Notes: generated by a model from the sequence alone, not told the origin. Numbered from the stretch's first letter, positions 16,491-25,986 are shown. The stretch: DNA of 64,000 bases from Rhodocyclaceae bacterium (GCA_006218025.1 VBWA01000007.1:91639-155638); one strand, 5' to 3'. Numbers and translations are program-made.

Positions 16491-16808
16491 ATGAATTCCA
16501 TTGTTGAACCCACGCGCGAGGAAATCGATGCCCTCGAAGGAGCCACGGTCGTCGAATTCGGCGCCGCCCATTGCGGCCACTGCCGCGCCGCCCAGCCTCT
16601 GATCGCGGAAGCATTGGTCCGGCATCCCGGTGCGCGCCACATCAAGATCGAGGACGGTCCGGGCCGCCGCCTCGGGCGCAGCTTCCGCGTCAAGCTCTGG
16701 CCGACGCTGGTGTTCCTGCGCCAGGGCCAGGAAGTTGCGCGCCTGGTGCGGCCTGCCGACTCGGGCGTGATCGAACAGGCGCTGGCGCAGATCGACAGCC
16801 CTGCATGA
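16491..16808 (+). CDS. Short thioredoxin-like protein
   Basis: This 105-residue cytosolic thioredoxin-fold protein has active site CGHC (C28, C31) and the cis-proline segment LWPTLVFLRQGQEV. The CGHC motif is more oxidising than the usual CGPC. Its stop overlaps the ATG of the next gene (ATGA), so the two are coupled and may act together. ATG 16491 is chosen over codons near 16437 because the added residues would be unlike the family. Confidence 0.8.
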   Translation: MNSIVEPTREEIDALEGATVVEFGAAHCGHCRAAQPLIAEALVRHPGARHIKIEDGPGRRLGRSFRVKLWPTLVFLRQGQEVARLVRPADSGVIEQALAQIDSPA

Positions 16809-17500
16809 GGCTTGGCGACTTCACCGCGCTGAGTGGCGCGGGACTCAACCTGCAGGCCGTTTTCGATCTGGACCAGCTGCCCGCGGACGCGGTCGCCGCA
16901 CTGCGCCGCTGCTACGATCCGGCACATCGCTACCGCCAGCTGATCCTGATCGGTCACGGCGGCAGAAGCTTGTGGGAAGCAGTCAAGGCTTCCGGCATCG
17001 GATCGGAAAACCCGATCGATGACTTCAGCGTGAGGACGGTCGGGCAATGGTTCGCGGAGCAATTCCCCGATACGACCGGCGAGATCATCTACCCCGGCGA
17101 CATTCCGGCGGACTTGCAGGCGCTGGGCCGGATCGCGGGCTGGCACCATGCGTCGCCCTTCATGCTCGGCATCAATCAGGACTGGGGAACGTGGTTCGCC
17201 TATCGGGTGGTGCTGCTGGCGGATACAAATCTCGAACCCAGCCGGCCGCTGCAAAGCGAATCCCCCTGTGATCGCTGCGCGGACAGAATCTGCATTGCCA
17301 GCTGCCCGGCTGGGGCGATGGATGGCGGCAGTTTTGCGCTGGACAAGTGCATCGGCTATCGCCGACAGGCATCGTCACTCTGCAAGGCGACCTGCCTCGC
17401 GCGCGTCAGTTGCCCGGTCGGCAGCGCCCATCGCTATGGCGACGAGCAGATGCGGCATGCCTATTCGATCTCGCTGCGGGAGATCGAGCGGTACAGCTGA
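16805..17500 (+). CDS. QueG-like iron-sulfur protein
   Basis: This 231-residue protein has a C-terminal ferredoxin-like part with clustered cysteines (CDRCADRICIASCPAGAM and later CIGYRR, LCKATCLARVSCPVG). The N-terminal part has the layout of epoxyqueuosine reductase relatives. It is shorter than QueG (about 350 residues) and lacks the cobalamin-binding region. A related but distinct reductase is therefore more likely than tRNA modification. It is translationally coupled to a CGHC thioredoxin, which could re-reduce it. It ends flush against the convergent arfB gene. Confidence 0.65.
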   Translation: MRLGDFTALSGAGLNLQAVFDLDQLPADAVAALRRCYDPAHRYRQLILIGHGGRSLWEAVKASGIGSENPIDDFSVRTVGQWFAEQFPDTTGEIIYPGDIPADLQALGRIAGWHHASPFMLGINQDWGTWFAYRVVLLADTNLEPSRPLQSESPCDRCADRICIASCPAGAMDGGSFALDKCIGYRRQASSLCKATCLARVSCPVGSAHRYGDEQMRHAYSISLREIERYS

Positions 17501-17914
17501 TCACGACTCGCTGACGCGGCCGCGCTGCGCCTTCACTTTCCCGCGCAGGACCTTGCTGTCGACGCGGCGCTTCTGTGAATTGCGCGTCGGCTTGGTGGCG
17601 CGGCGCGCGACGGGAATGAAGGCGGCCGCGGCGATCAGCTCGCGCAGTCGCTCCAGCGCGGCGAACGTGTTGCGTTCGAGGCTGCGGTATTGCTGCGCCT
17701 TGATCACGACGACGCCGTCGGCGCTGATGCGCTGGTCGCGCAGCTGCAGCAGGCGCGTCTTGATTTCGTCGGGCAGCGATGAAGCGCGGATGTCGAAGCG
17801 CAGATGGACCGCGTTCGACACCTTGTTGACGTTCTGCCCGCCCGCGCCCTGGGCGCGAATCGCGGTGATCTCGACCTCGTCATCGCGCAGCAGGAATTCC
17901 GCTTTGGTGGTCAC
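17501..17914 (-). CDS. arfB: Alternative ribosome-rescue factor ArfB (YaeJ)
   Basis: This 137-residue peptidyl-tRNA hydrolase frees ribosomes stalled on mRNAs without a stop codon. It has the catalytic GGQ in [16 protein letters not shown] and the basic C-terminal tail ([24 protein letters not shown]) that enters the empty mRNA channel. Its ATG overlaps the stop of the DUF1415 gene (ATGA). It is the usual small stand-alone form, without the tRNA-contacting domain of full release factors. Confidence 0.93.
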   Translation of the reverse strand: MTTKAEFLLRDDEVEITAIRAQGAGGQNVNKVSNAVHLRFDIRASSLPDEIKTRLLQLRDQRISADGVVVIKAQQYRSLERNTFAALERLRELIAAAAFIPVARRATKPTRNSQKRRVDSKVLRGKVKAQRGRVSES

Positions 17915-18474
17915 GACTCATCCCGGGGTTTCTTCGGCGCATCGACATCGAGCGCGCGCCAGCCCGCGAGCCCCAGCTCGCGCAGGGTTTCGATGTTGCG
18001 CTCGTAGATGTCCGCGGCATCGGGGAAGGCGGCCGTGGCGCGGGCCAGGCTGGCTTCGCGAATCAGGTGCAGCGTCGGGTAGGGCGCGCGGTTGCTGTGA
18101 TTGGCGATGTCGTCGGCTTCCGCATCGGCAAAGACATAATCCGGATGAAAGCTCGCCACTTGCAGCACGCCGGCCAGGCCCTGGGTGCGCAGCACGACTT
18201 CGACCAGATCGAGGAAGTTGGTGAAATCGTCGAAGTCGGTCAGCACCCCGGGCGTGATGAGCAAGGTAGTGTCGGTGTCTTCGGGCGAGGTTTCGACGAG
18301 GAATTTCAGTTCGCGTTCGAGATCGTCGAGCAGCGTGTCTTCCGTCTGCGCCGCGCTGACCACATAGCGGATCTGGCCCTTGACGTGCACGCCCTTGGCG
18401 AAGGGACAGAGATTGAGCCCGATCACCGCGCGTTCCAGCCACTTGCGCGTGGCGGCGAGGATTTCGTCAGACAT
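17911..18474 (-). CDS. DUF1415 family protein
   Basis: This 187-residue cytosolic protein matches the DUF1415 pattern: [46 protein letters not shown], and the histidine/asparagine-containing FHPDYVFAD with [15 protein letters not shown]. The function is unknown. It is placed between RIO kinase and arfB, and the 24-bp repeat occupies almost all the space before its ATG, so the repeat must hold or abut its ribosome site. Confidence 0.85.
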   Translation of the reverse strand: MSDEILAATRKWLERAVIGLNLCPFAKGVHVKGQIRYVVSAAQTEDTLLDDLERELKFLVETSPEDTDTTLLITPGVLTDFDDFTNFLDLVEVVLRTQGLAGVLQVASFHPDYVFADAEADDIANHSNRAPYPTLHLIREASLARATAAFPDAADIYERNIETLRELGLAGWRALDVDAPKKPRDES

Positions 18475-18475
18475 G

Positions 18476-18499
18476 AAAGTCGGCGCTGGCGAGACGGCG
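18476..18499 (+). repeat. Dispersed 24-bp GGCG-rich repeat
   Basis: Plus-strand copy, variable pair AG, filling the short space between the stop of the RIO kinase gene (18501) and the ATG of the DUF1415 gene (18474). Confidence 0.9.
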
Positions 18500-18500
18500 C

Positions 18501-19343
18501 TCAGCCGGCCTGGTAGAGACGGCGGCGCTCTTCGGCCTGTAGCGCCAGCTTGACCTCTTCGAGCACGGCGTCGACATCGGCGATGCGATGCTCGATTTCG
18601 ATGCGGCCCGTCAGTTCGCTGTCGGGGCTCAGGCTGCCGGCCTGGTAGAGGCGCCAGATTTCCTTGCCGTATTCCGTACCGTCCAGCTCGGGCGCGAAAC
18701 GGCCGAAGTAGCTCGCCAGGTTGGCGACGTCGCGTTCCAGCATCGGGCCGGCGTTGCTGTTACCGGCAGCATCGACGGCTTGCGGCAAGTCGATGATGAC
18801 CGGGCCGTCGCTGCCGACCAGAATGTTGTATTCGGACAAGTCGCCATGGATGATCCCGGCGCACAACATGCGAACCACCTGCTGCAGCAGGCCGGCGTGA
18901 AATTCCAGCGCCTGTTCGGTCGACAGTTCGATGTCATTGAGGCGCGGCGCCGGATGGCCATCGGCATCGGTCACCAGGTCCATCAGCAGCACGCCCTCGT
19001 AGCAGATATGCGGCTGCGGCACGCGCACGCCGGCGGCGGCCAGCCGGTACAGGGCATCGACCTCGGCGCTTTGCCAGGCTTCCTCCTGCATCTGGCGTCC
19101 GTAGCGGCTGCCCTTCTCCATGGCCCGCGCCTGGCGGCTGTTCTTGGTCTTGCGGCCTTCCTGGTAAGAGGTGTTGTTGCGGAAGCTGCGCTGTTTTTGG
19201 TCCTTGTAAACCTTCGCGCAGCGGATCTCTTCGCCGCAGCGCACGATATAGACGGTGGCTTCCTTGCCGCTCATCAGCTGGCGAATCACCTCGTCGACCA
19301 GGCCTTCGGTGACCAGCGCCTGGAGTCTTTTGGGAGTCTTCAT
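18501..19343 (-). CDS. RIO1-family protein kinase
   Basis: This 280-residue RIO-type atypical kinase is of the kind found in many proteobacteria. It has the nucleotide-loop lysine region (GKEATVYIV then CAKVYK), the RIO1 flexible loop RSFRNNTSYQEGRKTKNSR, catalytic HGDLSEYN, and the metal-binding IIDLPQAVD in place of DFG. Substrates are unknown in bacteria; a ribosome or RNA role is often suggested. The gene starts directly at the stop of dbpA, so the two RNA-linked genes are probably co-transcribed. Confidence 0.9.
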   Translation of the reverse strand: MKTPKRLQALVTEGLVDEVIRQLMSGKEATVYIVRCGEEIRCAKVYKDQKQRSFRNNTSYQEGRKTKNSRQARAMEKGSRYGRQMQEEAWQSAEVDALYRLAAAGVRVPQPHICYEGVLLMDLVTDADGHPAPRLNDIELSTEQALEFHAGLLQQVVRMLCAGIIHGDLSEYNILVGSDGPVIIDLPQAVDAAGNSNAGPMLERDVANLASYFGRFAPELDGTEYGKEIWRLYQAGSLSPDSELTGRIEIEHRIADVDAVLEEVKLALQAEERRRLYQAG

Positions 19344-20798
19344 TCAGCCCTGGTCTTTCAGCAAATGTACTTTCACTTTCTTGCCCTTGATCGTGCCGGC
19401 CGACAGCTTGCGCAGCGCGTCCTTCGCGATGCTGCGTTCGACGGCGACGTAGGTGCTGGTGTCGGTGACGTTGATCTTGCCGATCTGCTCCTTGCTGAAC
19501 CCGGCTTCGCCGGTCAGCGCGCCGAGCACGTCGCCGGGACGGATCTTCTCCTTGCGGCCGCCGAGAATCAGCAGCGTGACCATCGGCGGCATCAGGGGTT
19601 TGTCCGCATCGCCGGATTCCGGCAACTCGCTCAGGGAATGCCATTCGATTTCGGCGCCCAGCGTCTTGACGATGTTGGCGACACGCCCCTTCTGGTTGCT
19701 GCTGACCAGGCTCAGCGCCCATCCCACCTGGTCGACGCGGCCGGTGCGGCCGATGCGATGAATATGCACTTCGCTGTCGGGCGTGATATCGACGTTGATC
19801 ACCGCTTCGAGCTGGTCGATGTCGAGGCCACGCGCGGCGACGTCGGTGGCGACCAGCACCGAGCAGCTGCGGTTGGCAAACTGGATCAGCACCTGGTCGC
19901 GCTCGCGCTGTTCCAGTTCGCCATGCAGGGCGAGGGCGACGAAGCCCTCGGCGCGCAGGACCTGCAGCAGGTCGCGGCATTGCTGCCGGGTATTGCAGAA
20001 GGCCAGCGTGCTGACCGGCCGGTAGTGCTTCAGCAGCAGCGGGACGGCGGCCAGACGCTGGTCGTTGGTCACCTCGTAGAAGCGCTGGCGGATCTTGCTG
20101 CCCTCGTGCTGCTCGAGCAGCGCGATCTGCTCCGGCTGGCGCAGGAATTGCCGGGCCAGCGTGGCGATGCCTTCGGGATAGGTGGCGGAGAACAGCAGGG
20201 TCTGCCGCTTGGTCGGGCAGGCCTTCGCCACGGTGACGATGTCGTCGAAGAAGCCCATGTCCAGCATGCGATCGGCTTCGTCCAGCACCAGCGTGTCGAG
20301 CGCCGACAGGTCGAGACTTTCGCGCTGCAGGTGGTCCATGATGCGCCCCGGCGTGCCGACGACGACGTGGGCGCCGTGTTCGAGGCTGGAAATCTGCGGC
20401 CGCATGGTGCTGCCGCCGCACAGCGTGAGCACCTTGATGTTGTCGGCGCCGCGCGCCAGGCGGCGGATTTCCTGGGTCACCTGGTCGGCCAGTTCCCGCG
20501 TCGGACACAGCACCAGCGCCTGCACCGCAAAGCGGCGCGGGTTCAGCTTGGCCAGCAGGCAGAGCGCGAAGGCCGCGGTCTTGCCGCTGCCGGTCTTGGC
20601 TTGCGCGATCAGGTCACGGCCGGCCAGCGCGAGCGGCAGGCTGGCCGCCTGGATCGGCGTCATCTGCAGGTAGCCCAGCTGCTGCAGGTTGGCCAGCGTG
20701 GCGGGCGCCAGCGGCAACCGGTCGAAGGACAGGCTCGATGCGGTGTCGATGTCCGGGCGTGCCGGTGCAGCGGGGGAAACTGGAAGGACTCGGGTCAT
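19344..20798 (-). CDS. dbpA: ATP-dependent RNA helicase DbpA
   Basis: This 484-residue DEAD-box helicase has all core motifs: AKTGSGKT, PTRELADQ, TPGRIMDH, DEAD, SAT, ARGLDI and HRIGRTGR. A C-terminal DbpA-type RNA-binding domain (about 405-484) in E. coli recognises hairpin 92 of 23S rRNA during 50S assembly. I prefer ATG 20798 over TTG 20804. TATAAT lies on the minus strand at 20809-20804, which would put transcription start at or next to the ATG. The mRNA may be nearly leaderless. Confidence 0.92.
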   Translation of the reverse strand: MTRVLPVSPAAPARPDIDTASSLSFDRLPLAPATLANLQQLGYLQMTPIQAASLPLALAGRDLIAQAKTGSGKTAAFALCLLAKLNPRRFAVQALVLCPTRELADQVTQEIRRLARGADNIKVLTLCGGSTMRPQISSLEHGAHVVVGTPGRIMDHLQRESLDLSALDTLVLDEADRMLDMGFFDDIVTVAKACPTKRQTLLFSATYPEGIATLARQFLRQPEQIALLEQHEGSKIRQRFYEVTNDQRLAAVPLLLKHYRPVSTLAFCNTRQQCRDLLQVLRAEGFVALALHGELEQRERDQVLIQFANRSCSVLVATDVAARGLDIDQLEAVINVDITPDSEVHIHRIGRTGRVDQVGWALSLVSSNQKGRVANIVKTLGAEIEWHSLSELPESGDADKPLMPPMVTLLILGGRKEKIRPGDVLGALTGEAGFSKEQIGKINVTDTSTYVAVERSIAKDALRKLSAGTIKGKKVKVHLLKDQG

Positions 20799-20810
20799 GC
20801 GCAATTATAC

Positions 20811-20829
20811 GGGCCTGCGCCGCAGGCCC
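20811..20829 (-). terminator. Strong hairpin after cynS
   Basis: A perfect 8-bp GC stem (GGGCCTGC / GCAGGCCC) with a 3-base loop lies between the cynS stop and the dbpA start. It lacks a clear U-run, so termination of the cyan operon is likely but not certain. Confidence 0.55.
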
Positions 20830-20854
20830 CTTGAATCGCGCCCGGCCTCCGGCT

Positions 20855-21298
20855 TCAGTAAGTCTTGTAGGGCAGGAACTTGCCCGACATCACGATGTTC
20901 ACGCGATCGCCCGCCGGATTCGGTTCGCGTTGCAGATCCATCTTGAAATCGATCGCCGACATGATGCCGTCGCCGAATTCTTCATGGATCAGCTCCTTGA
21001 AGGTCGTGCCATACACGCTGATGAGCTCGTAGAAGCGATAGATCAGCGGATCGGTCGGTACGGCAGTCGGCAGCGAACCCTTGTAGGGCACGACTTGCAG
21101 CAGCGCCACCGCTTCCGGCGGCAGGCCGAAGATCTTGCCCAGCGTGCCCGCCTGCTTCTTGTCGAAGGTCATCTGGCCGAGGCAGCCGGCGGTAACCCAT
21201 TCCTTCGACAGCCCGATCTTTTTGGCCACATCTTCCCACTTGAGGCCCTTCTTGATCTTGGCTTCGATGATCAGTTCGGTGACGTCGTTGCGATTCAT
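20855..21298 (-). CDS. cynS: Cyanate hydratase (cyanase)
   Basis: This 147-residue cytosolic enzyme converts cyanate and bicarbonate to ammonia and carbon dioxide and normally forms a decamer. The N-terminal helical domain (LIIEAKIKKGLKWEDVAKKI) and the catalytic C-terminal part are both typical: PLIYRFYELISVYG carries the arginine and glutamate, GDGIMSAIDF the serine. It is the last gene of a six-gene minus-strand operon with a nitrate/cyanate-type ABC importer, a rubredoxin and a flavoprotein, preceded by a sigma-54 promoter. Confidence 0.95.
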   Translation of the reverse strand: MNRNDVTELIIEAKIKKGLKWEDVAKKIGLSKEWVTAGCLGQMTFDKKQAGTLGKIFGLPPEAVALLQVVPYKGSLPTAVPTDPLIYRFYELISVYGTTFKELIHEEFGDGIMSAIDFKMDLQREPNPAGDRVNIVMSGKFLPYKTY

Positions 21299-21310
21299 GC
21301 TTATCTCCTG

Positions 21311-22240
21311 TCAGTGATTGATGACTTGCTTGAGTTGGGGGGCGGGCTTTTCGGTCGGCAGCAGCACCACGGGGGGGCGCTCGCCGTCGAGGCCGGGCTG
21401 GACCACGGGCGGATTTTTCGCGTCATGAAACGTCTCGGCCTCGGCACCGGCATAGGTCTTCGAGCGATTGACGAGGAAGTCGACCAGGTGATTGCGGATC
21501 TTGTAGTACTGCGGATCGTGATGGATTCCGGCGCGGGTGCGATCGCGCGGCATGGTGACTTCGACGATCTCGGCGATCTTCGCGTGCGGACCATTGCTCA
21601 TCAGCAGGATCTTGTCGGCGAGCAGAATGGCCTCATCGACATCGTGCGTGATCATGAACACGGTCTGGTGCGTAGCCTGCACGATCTTCAGCAGCTCGTC
21701 CTGAATCGTGCCGCGCGTCAGCGCATCGAGCGCGCCGAAGGGCTCGTCGAGCAGCAACATCTTGGGCTGGATGGCGAAGGCCCGGGCGATGCCGACGCGC
21801 TGCTTCATGCCGCCCGAAAGTTCCGCCGGCTTCCTGTGAATGGCTTCGCCAAGACCGACCATCTCGAGGTAGCCCGTGCAGTGTGCGGTGATCTTGTCCT
21901 TCGACCACTCCGGCCACTTCGACTTGACGGCAAAGGCTACGTTGCCGAGCACGCTCATCCAGGGCATCAGGGCGTGGCTCTGAAACACGACGCCGCGATC
22001 CAGGCTCGGCCCCTTGACCTCACGTCCGTCCATGATGGCGTCGCCCGCCGTGGCTTCTTCGAGGCCCGCCAGCACATTGAGAATCGTCGTCTTGCCGCAG
22101 CCCGAGTGGCCGATGATGCAGACGAACTCGCCCTTGTCGATGTGGAAGTGGATGTCCTCGAACACGGGCGGATTCGGTTCGCCGCTGTCCGACGGATAGA
22201 CCTTCTTCAAGGCCTCGATGGAAAGAAAATGTGCGCTCAT
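21311..22240 (-). CDS. Cyanate/nitrate-type ABC transporter ATPase
   Basis: This 309-residue ATPase of the NrtD/CynD/TauB group has Walker A GHSGCGKTT, signature LSGGMKQRVGIARA, Walker B LLLDEPFGALD and the H-loop MITHDVDEA. A C-terminal extension (about residues 255-309) is rich in proline and charged residues. The start ATG 22240 lies 14 bases after the permease stop. With the permease and the Tat-exported binding protein it would import cyanate for the cyanase encoded 12 bases downstream. Nitrate or bicarbonate transport by this family is the alternative. Confidence 0.9.
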   Translation of the reverse strand: MSAHFLSIEALKKVYPSDSGEPNPPVFEDIHFHIDKGEFVCIIGHSGCGKTTILNVLAGLEEATAGDAIMDGREVKGPSLDRGVVFQSHALMPWMSVLGNVAFAVKSKWPEWSKDKITAHCTGYLEMVGLGEAIHRKPAELSGGMKQRVGIARAFAIQPKMLLLDEPFGALDALTRGTIQDELLKIVQATHQTVFMITHDVDEAILLADKILLMSNGPHAKIAEIVEVTMPRDRTRAGIHHDPQYYKIRNHLVDFLVNRSKTYAGAEAETFHDAKNPPVVQPGLDGERPPVVLLPTEKPAPQLKQVINH

Positions 22241-22254
22241 GGCCTTGGTCCGGA

Positions 22255-23097
22255 TTATTCGCGATAGGTGACCAGCTTCTGCAGCCAGCCGAAGAACATG
22301 TCCAGCACCATGCCGACCAGGCCGATCATCACCACCGCAAAGATCACGTTGGGCAGCGCGAGGTTGTTCCATTCGTTCCAGACGAAGTAGCCGATGCCCG
22401 TGCCGCCCACCAGCATTTCGGCGGCGACGATCACCAGCCAGGCAATGCCCATCGAGATGCGCATGCCGGTCAGGATCGTCGGCGCCGCGGCCGGCAGGAT
22501 CACCAGGAAGGCCTTGCGCAGCGGATTGACTTCCAGCGTGCGCGCCACGTTGATCCAGTCGCGCCGCACCGAAGCCACGCCGAAGGCGGTGTTGATCAGC
22601 ATCGGCCAGATCGAACAGATGAAGATGACGAAAATGCCCGAGATCGACGAATCCTTCAGGCTGTAGAGCGCCAGCGGCATCCAGGCCAGGGGCGAGATCG
22701 GCTTGAGGACCTGGATGAAGGGATTGAAAGCCCTGAACAGCAGCGGCGACATGCCGATCGCGAAGCCCAGCGGCAGTGCCACGATCACCGCCAGCAGGAA
22801 GCCGAGACCGACGCGCCCGAGCGAGTGCGCCAGCTGGATGCCGATGCCCTTGTCGTTGGGCCCCTTGTCGTAGAACGGATCGGACAGGTACTCGACAAAG
22901 GCGCGTGCAACCTTGATCGGCGGCGGGAAGCCGTCGGTCTTTTCCGCCCCCTTGCCCATCAGCGCCGCGTACTCGGCGTTGGCGCCGACCAGCGCCGAGG
23001 ACTCCTTCGGCTGCGTGGCGAGCTGCCACGCACCGAGGAAAATGGCGAAGATCAGGATCGAGATCAGCGCCGCATGGAGACTCAGCTTCGATGGCAT
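22255..23097 (-). CDS. Cyanate/nitrate-type ABC transporter permease
   Basis: This 280-residue inner-membrane permease of the BPD_transp_1 family (NrtB/CynB/TauC group) has one N-terminal segment, a periplasmic region (about 30-80) and then the core helices. The conserved EAA-type loop reads WINVARTLEVNPLRKAFLVILPAAAPTILTGMRI. ATG 23097, with GGAGGG in front, is preferred over 23145. Its neighbours are the binding protein and the ATPase of the same importer. Confidence 0.88.
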   Translation of the reverse strand: MPSKLSLHAALISILIFAIFLGAWQLATQPKESSALVGANAEYAALMGKGAEKTDGFPPPIKVARAFVEYLSDPFYDKGPNDKGIGIQLAHSLGRVGLGFLLAVIVALPLGFAIGMSPLLFRAFNPFIQVLKPISPLAWMPLALYSLKDSSISGIFVIFICSIWPMLINTAFGVASVRRDWINVARTLEVNPLRKAFLVILPAAAPTILTGMRISMGIAWLVIVAAEMLVGGTGIGYFVWNEWNNLALPNVIFAVVMIGLVGMVLDMFFGWLQKLVTYRE

Positions 23098-23107
23098 GAC
23101 GCCCTCC

Positions 23108-24454
23108 TCAGGCTTTCTTGATGGCGAAGCTATTGACGTAGGCATCGGCCTTCAGCGGATCGAACTCCTTGCCCATGACCTTGAACTTCTTCATGGTCTC
23201 CTTCGGCGGCGTCATGCCGACCTCGGCCATGTACTTCTTCGCATCCGTCAGCAGGTAGACCTTTTCCGCAATGTCCTTGTACTTGACGTCGCCCTTGACG
23301 TAGCCCCAGCGCTTCATCTGCGACAGGATCCAGTAGGCCATCGAGTACCAGGGGAAGGGGTCGTAGTCGACCCGCTCAGGCACGCTTTGCACATTGCCCA
23401 GGCCATCGGCGAACTTGCCGGTGAGCACCTGCTCGAGCACCGCCTTGGGCTGGTTGAGGTAGTTCGCCGGCGCCAGCACCTCGGCCATGATCGAGCGGTT
23501 CTTCGGGTCGCGCGCCATCGCTGCGGACTTGAGGATGGCGCGGTAGAGCGCGGCGAAGGTGTTCGGATTCTGCTTGACGAACTCGGCCGGAATGGCGAAA
23601 GAGCAGCAGGGGTGGCCGTCCCAGATCTCGCGCGAGAGGATGTGGATGAAGCCGACTTCGTCATACACCGCGCGCTGGTTGACCGGGTCCGGGCCGAGGA
23701 AGCCGTCGATGTTGCCGGCGCGCAGGTTCGCCACCATTTCGGGCGGCGGCACCACGCGCAGCTGCACGTCGGTATCCGGGTTGATGCCATGCTCGGCGAG
23801 GTAGTAGCGCAACAGAAAGTTGTGCATCGAAAACTCGAAGGGGATGGCGAACTTGAAACCCTTCCAGTTCTTCGGATCGCGGTTGTTCTTGTGCTTCATG
23901 GCCAACGTGATGGCTTGGCCATTGATGTTCTGGATCGTCATGACGTTGGTCGGCGAAGCGTTGGAGCCGATTCCCATCGAGATCGCCAGGGGCATCGGCG
24001 CCAGCATGTGCGATGCGTCGTATTCCTTGTTCAGCACCTTGTCGCGGATCAGCGCCCAACCCGCGGTTTTCATCATGCTGACGTTGAGCCCTTCCTTCTT
24101 GTAGAAGCCCAGCGGCTCGGCCATGATCAGCGGGCTGGCGCAGGTGATCGGAATGAAGCCGACCTTCAGATCCTTCTTTTCCAGCGAGCCCTTTTCCTGC
24201 GCCATGGCTTCCAGCGCGCCGAACGGAATCAGGGAAGAAATTGCCGCCCACGCGGTCGAGGCACCGACCGTCGAAAGGAAGCGGCGCCGCTCCGCATCCT
24301 GGGGAAATAGCGCGCGCATCACCGTGGTTTCGATCACGCGGCGATTGAGTGCCTCGGTTTCCTCCAGCTCGTGCTCGGCCTGGCTGCCGTGCTGACCGCA
24401 GCTGCAACCGCTATGGAGGATGACGTTGGGGTCGAAGGGATTGTTCAGTGACAT
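23108..24454 (-). CDS. Tat-exported substrate-binding protein of the cyanate/nitrate importer
   Basis: This 448-residue NrtA/CmpA/CynA-type periplasmic binding protein has a Tat signal (RRRFLSTVGAS near residues 56-66). The signal is preceded by an unusual cysteine/histidine-rich lead (HSGCSCGQHGSQAEHELEE) that would stay on the cytosolic side and may bind metal. The mature part has the typical DLKVGFIPITCASPLIMAEPLGFYKKEG and the C-terminal region of this family. The ligand is most likely cyanate, given cynS in the same operon. Confidence 0.87.
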   Translation of the reverse strand: MSLNNPFDPNVILHSGCSCGQHGSQAEHELEETEALNRRVIETTVMRALFPQDAERRRFLSTVGASTAWAAISSLIPFGALEAMAQEKGSLEKKDLKVGFIPITCASPLIMAEPLGFYKKEGLNVSMMKTAGWALIRDKVLNKEYDASHMLAPMPLAISMGIGSNASPTNVMTIQNINGQAITLAMKHKNNRDPKNWKGFKFAIPFEFSMHNFLLRYYLAEHGINPDTDVQLRVVPPPEMVANLRAGNIDGFLGPDPVNQRAVYDEVGFIHILSREIWDGHPCCSFAIPAEFVKQNPNTFAALYRAILKSAAMARDPKNRSIMAEVLAPANYLNQPKAVLEQVLTGKFADGLGNVQSVPERVDYDPFPWYSMAYWILSQMKRWGYVKGDVKYKDIAEKVYLLTDAKKYMAEVGMTPPKETMKKFKVMGKEFDPLKADAYVNSFAIKKA

Positions 24455-24589
24455 CTCAGGCTCCTGATAAAAGTGAATTCATTTTTTGTACTGCATCAAC
24501 CGTGCCACGCCCTGTTTGCGCGCATCGGGGCGCCGCTCGCAGGCCCGGCGCCTCGAAACGGTGCGTCCGCAGCCGGGGCATGCACCATT

Positions 24590-24772
24590 TCATGGCTCGT
24601 AGGGCGCGAAGTCGGACTTGGTGACGCCGCAGTCGGGGCAATACCAGTCCTCCGGGATGTCCGCGAAGCGCGTGCCCGGCGCCAGCCCGTGATCGGCCGC
24701 GCCTGCGACTTCGTCGTAGATCCAGCCGCAGACGTTGCAGATCCATTGGCGCGTTGCAATCGCTGTCGTCAT
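24590..24772 (-). CDS. Rubredoxin
   Basis: This 60-residue one-iron electron carrier has the two cysteine knuckles CNVCGW and CPDCGV, the GWIYDE turn and [20 protein letters not shown] 24772 starts [15 protein letters not shown]; the in-frame codon at 24796 would add an untypical lead. It lies 11 bases after the flavoprotein gene and ahead of the importer genes. It probably feeds electrons to, or takes them from, that flavoprotein. Rubredoxins are not a normal part of cyan operons. Confidence 0.93.
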   Translation of the reverse strand: MTTAIATRQWICNVCGWIYDEVAGAADHGLAPGTRFADIPEDWYCPDCGVTKSDFAPYEP

Positions 24773-24783
24773 GATTCGCTCCC

Positions 24784-25986
24784 TCAGGCCGGGCACGGCG
24801 TGCCGGCCTCGATGCGGGCAATCTCGCGCCGCAGATGCTTGGTGGCCGGCGTCACGATGGCGATGAAGTAGGCTTCACGCAGCCGGCGCTGCGCCGGACT
24901 CTTCTGCAGGTAGCCCTTGGCGCCCATATGCAGCATGGCCGCATTCGCCGCCTTGACCGACATCTCGCCCCCCGCCAGACGCAGCTTGAGAATGTCGAGC
25001 ACTACATCGGCCTGCGGGTTGGCGCTGAGGGTATCGGCCAGGGCATAAGTGGCGGCACGGGCTTCCTGCAGGACGGCGTCGATGTCTTCCGCCTGATCGT
25101 CGAGAAACTGATTGACGTGGGCATGCGTCCGGTTCGCCTGCTTCATCATGTCCACGCAGGCTTCGATCAGGCCCAGCCCCATGCCCATCTGCGCCAGGAT
25201 CATGCCGGGCTTGATGCGCTTCACATATTCCCGGGACTGCCCGGGATGCGACAGCACCATCGCATCCGAAACAAACGCATCCCTGAAGTGGCAGGCCAGC
25301 GTGCGCGTGCCATCGAGCGCCACGAAGTGCGCGCAATCGACCAGCTTGAAGCCCGGCTGCTGGCAGTCGACCAGAATGAAAACCAGACCGTCGTCGCCCT
25401 TCGCCTCGCCTTCGACCGGACAGCCGGTGGTGAAATAGTGCGTCGGGCCGAGATTGGAAACCCAGGGCAGGACACCATTGATCACGTAGCCGCCTGCGAC
25501 CTTCTTTGCCGAAAGACGAAAGTCCTCGATGGTGTCGCAGGACTTCACGGTATTCGAAAGCCCGGTGCCGACCAGCACATCGCCACGCGCGATGCGAGGC
25601 AGCATGGACTTCTTCAGCGCCTCGTTGTCCGACATCTGGATGTAGCGTGCGCAGGCGGTCTGGCACCAGACCAGAAAGCCGGTCGAGAGACAAAGCTTGG
25701 CTGCCTCTTCCATGACCTGGACGACATGCTTGAGTCCAAGACCGTTGCCGCCGTATTCGGGTGCCACGGCACCGCGGAATCCGCCGGCCGCCCCGAGTTC
25801 GCGCAGGAAAGCTTCCGGATACTCGGCCTTGAGGTCGACATCGACGACCTTGGGGGCCAGCTTCTCCGCAACCAGCTGGCGAACCTTGGCCAAACTGGCG
25901 GCCCACTCTTCGAGATGCTGCGTGTAATCGTGGGCTGAAGCGTCGCCGCGCAAGGCGGTGGCGGTAGCGGTAACAGTGGCTGGCAT
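24784..25986 (-). CDS. Acyl-CoA-dehydrogenase-fold flavoprotein without the usual catalytic base
   Basis: This 400-residue protein has the three-domain acyl-CoA dehydrogenase fold: N-terminal helices, a middle barrel with [11 protein letters not shown] and [14 protein letters not shown], and C-terminal helices. The C-terminal motif that normally carries the base (IYEGTxE) reads [12 protein letters not shown] here, so glutamate is absent at that place. The middle-domain substrate segment is also atypical. This points to a different flavin chemistry, for example a monooxygenase or desulfurase such as the SfnB/DszC relatives, rather than fatty-acid dehydrogenation. First gene of the sigma-54 operon, followed by rubredoxin, a cyanate-type importer and cyanase. 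A substrate that yields cyanate is my inference. Confidence 0.75.
   Translation of the reverse strand: MPATVTATATALRGDASAHDYTQHLEEWAASLAKVRQLVAEKLAPKVVDVDLKAEYPEAFLRELGAAGGFRGAVAPEYGGNGLGLKHVVQVMEEAAKLCLSTGFLVWCQTACARYIQMSDNEALKKSMLPRIARGDVLVGTGLSNTVKSCDTIEDFRLSAKKVAGGYVINGVLPWVSNLGPTHYFTTGCPVEGEAKGDDGLVFILVDCQQPGFKLVDCAHFVALDGTRTLACHFRDAFVSDAMVLSHPGQSREYVKRIKPGMILAQMGMGLGLIEACVDMMKQANRTHAHVNQFLDDQAEDIDAVLQEARAATYALADTLSANPQADVVLDILKLRLAGGEMSVKAANAAMLHMGAKGYLQKSPAQRRLREAYFIAIVTPATKHLRREIARIEAGTPCPA

Noticed and set aside
18588..20834. 748-residue plus-strand ORF opposite RIO kinase and dbpA
   Set aside because: Spans two convincing minus-strand genes and has no domain; shadow frame.
21311..23029. 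572-residue ATPase with a long N-terminal extension
   Set aside because: The extension is an off-frame reading of the permease gene; the ATPase begins at ATG 22240 with a typical N-terminus.
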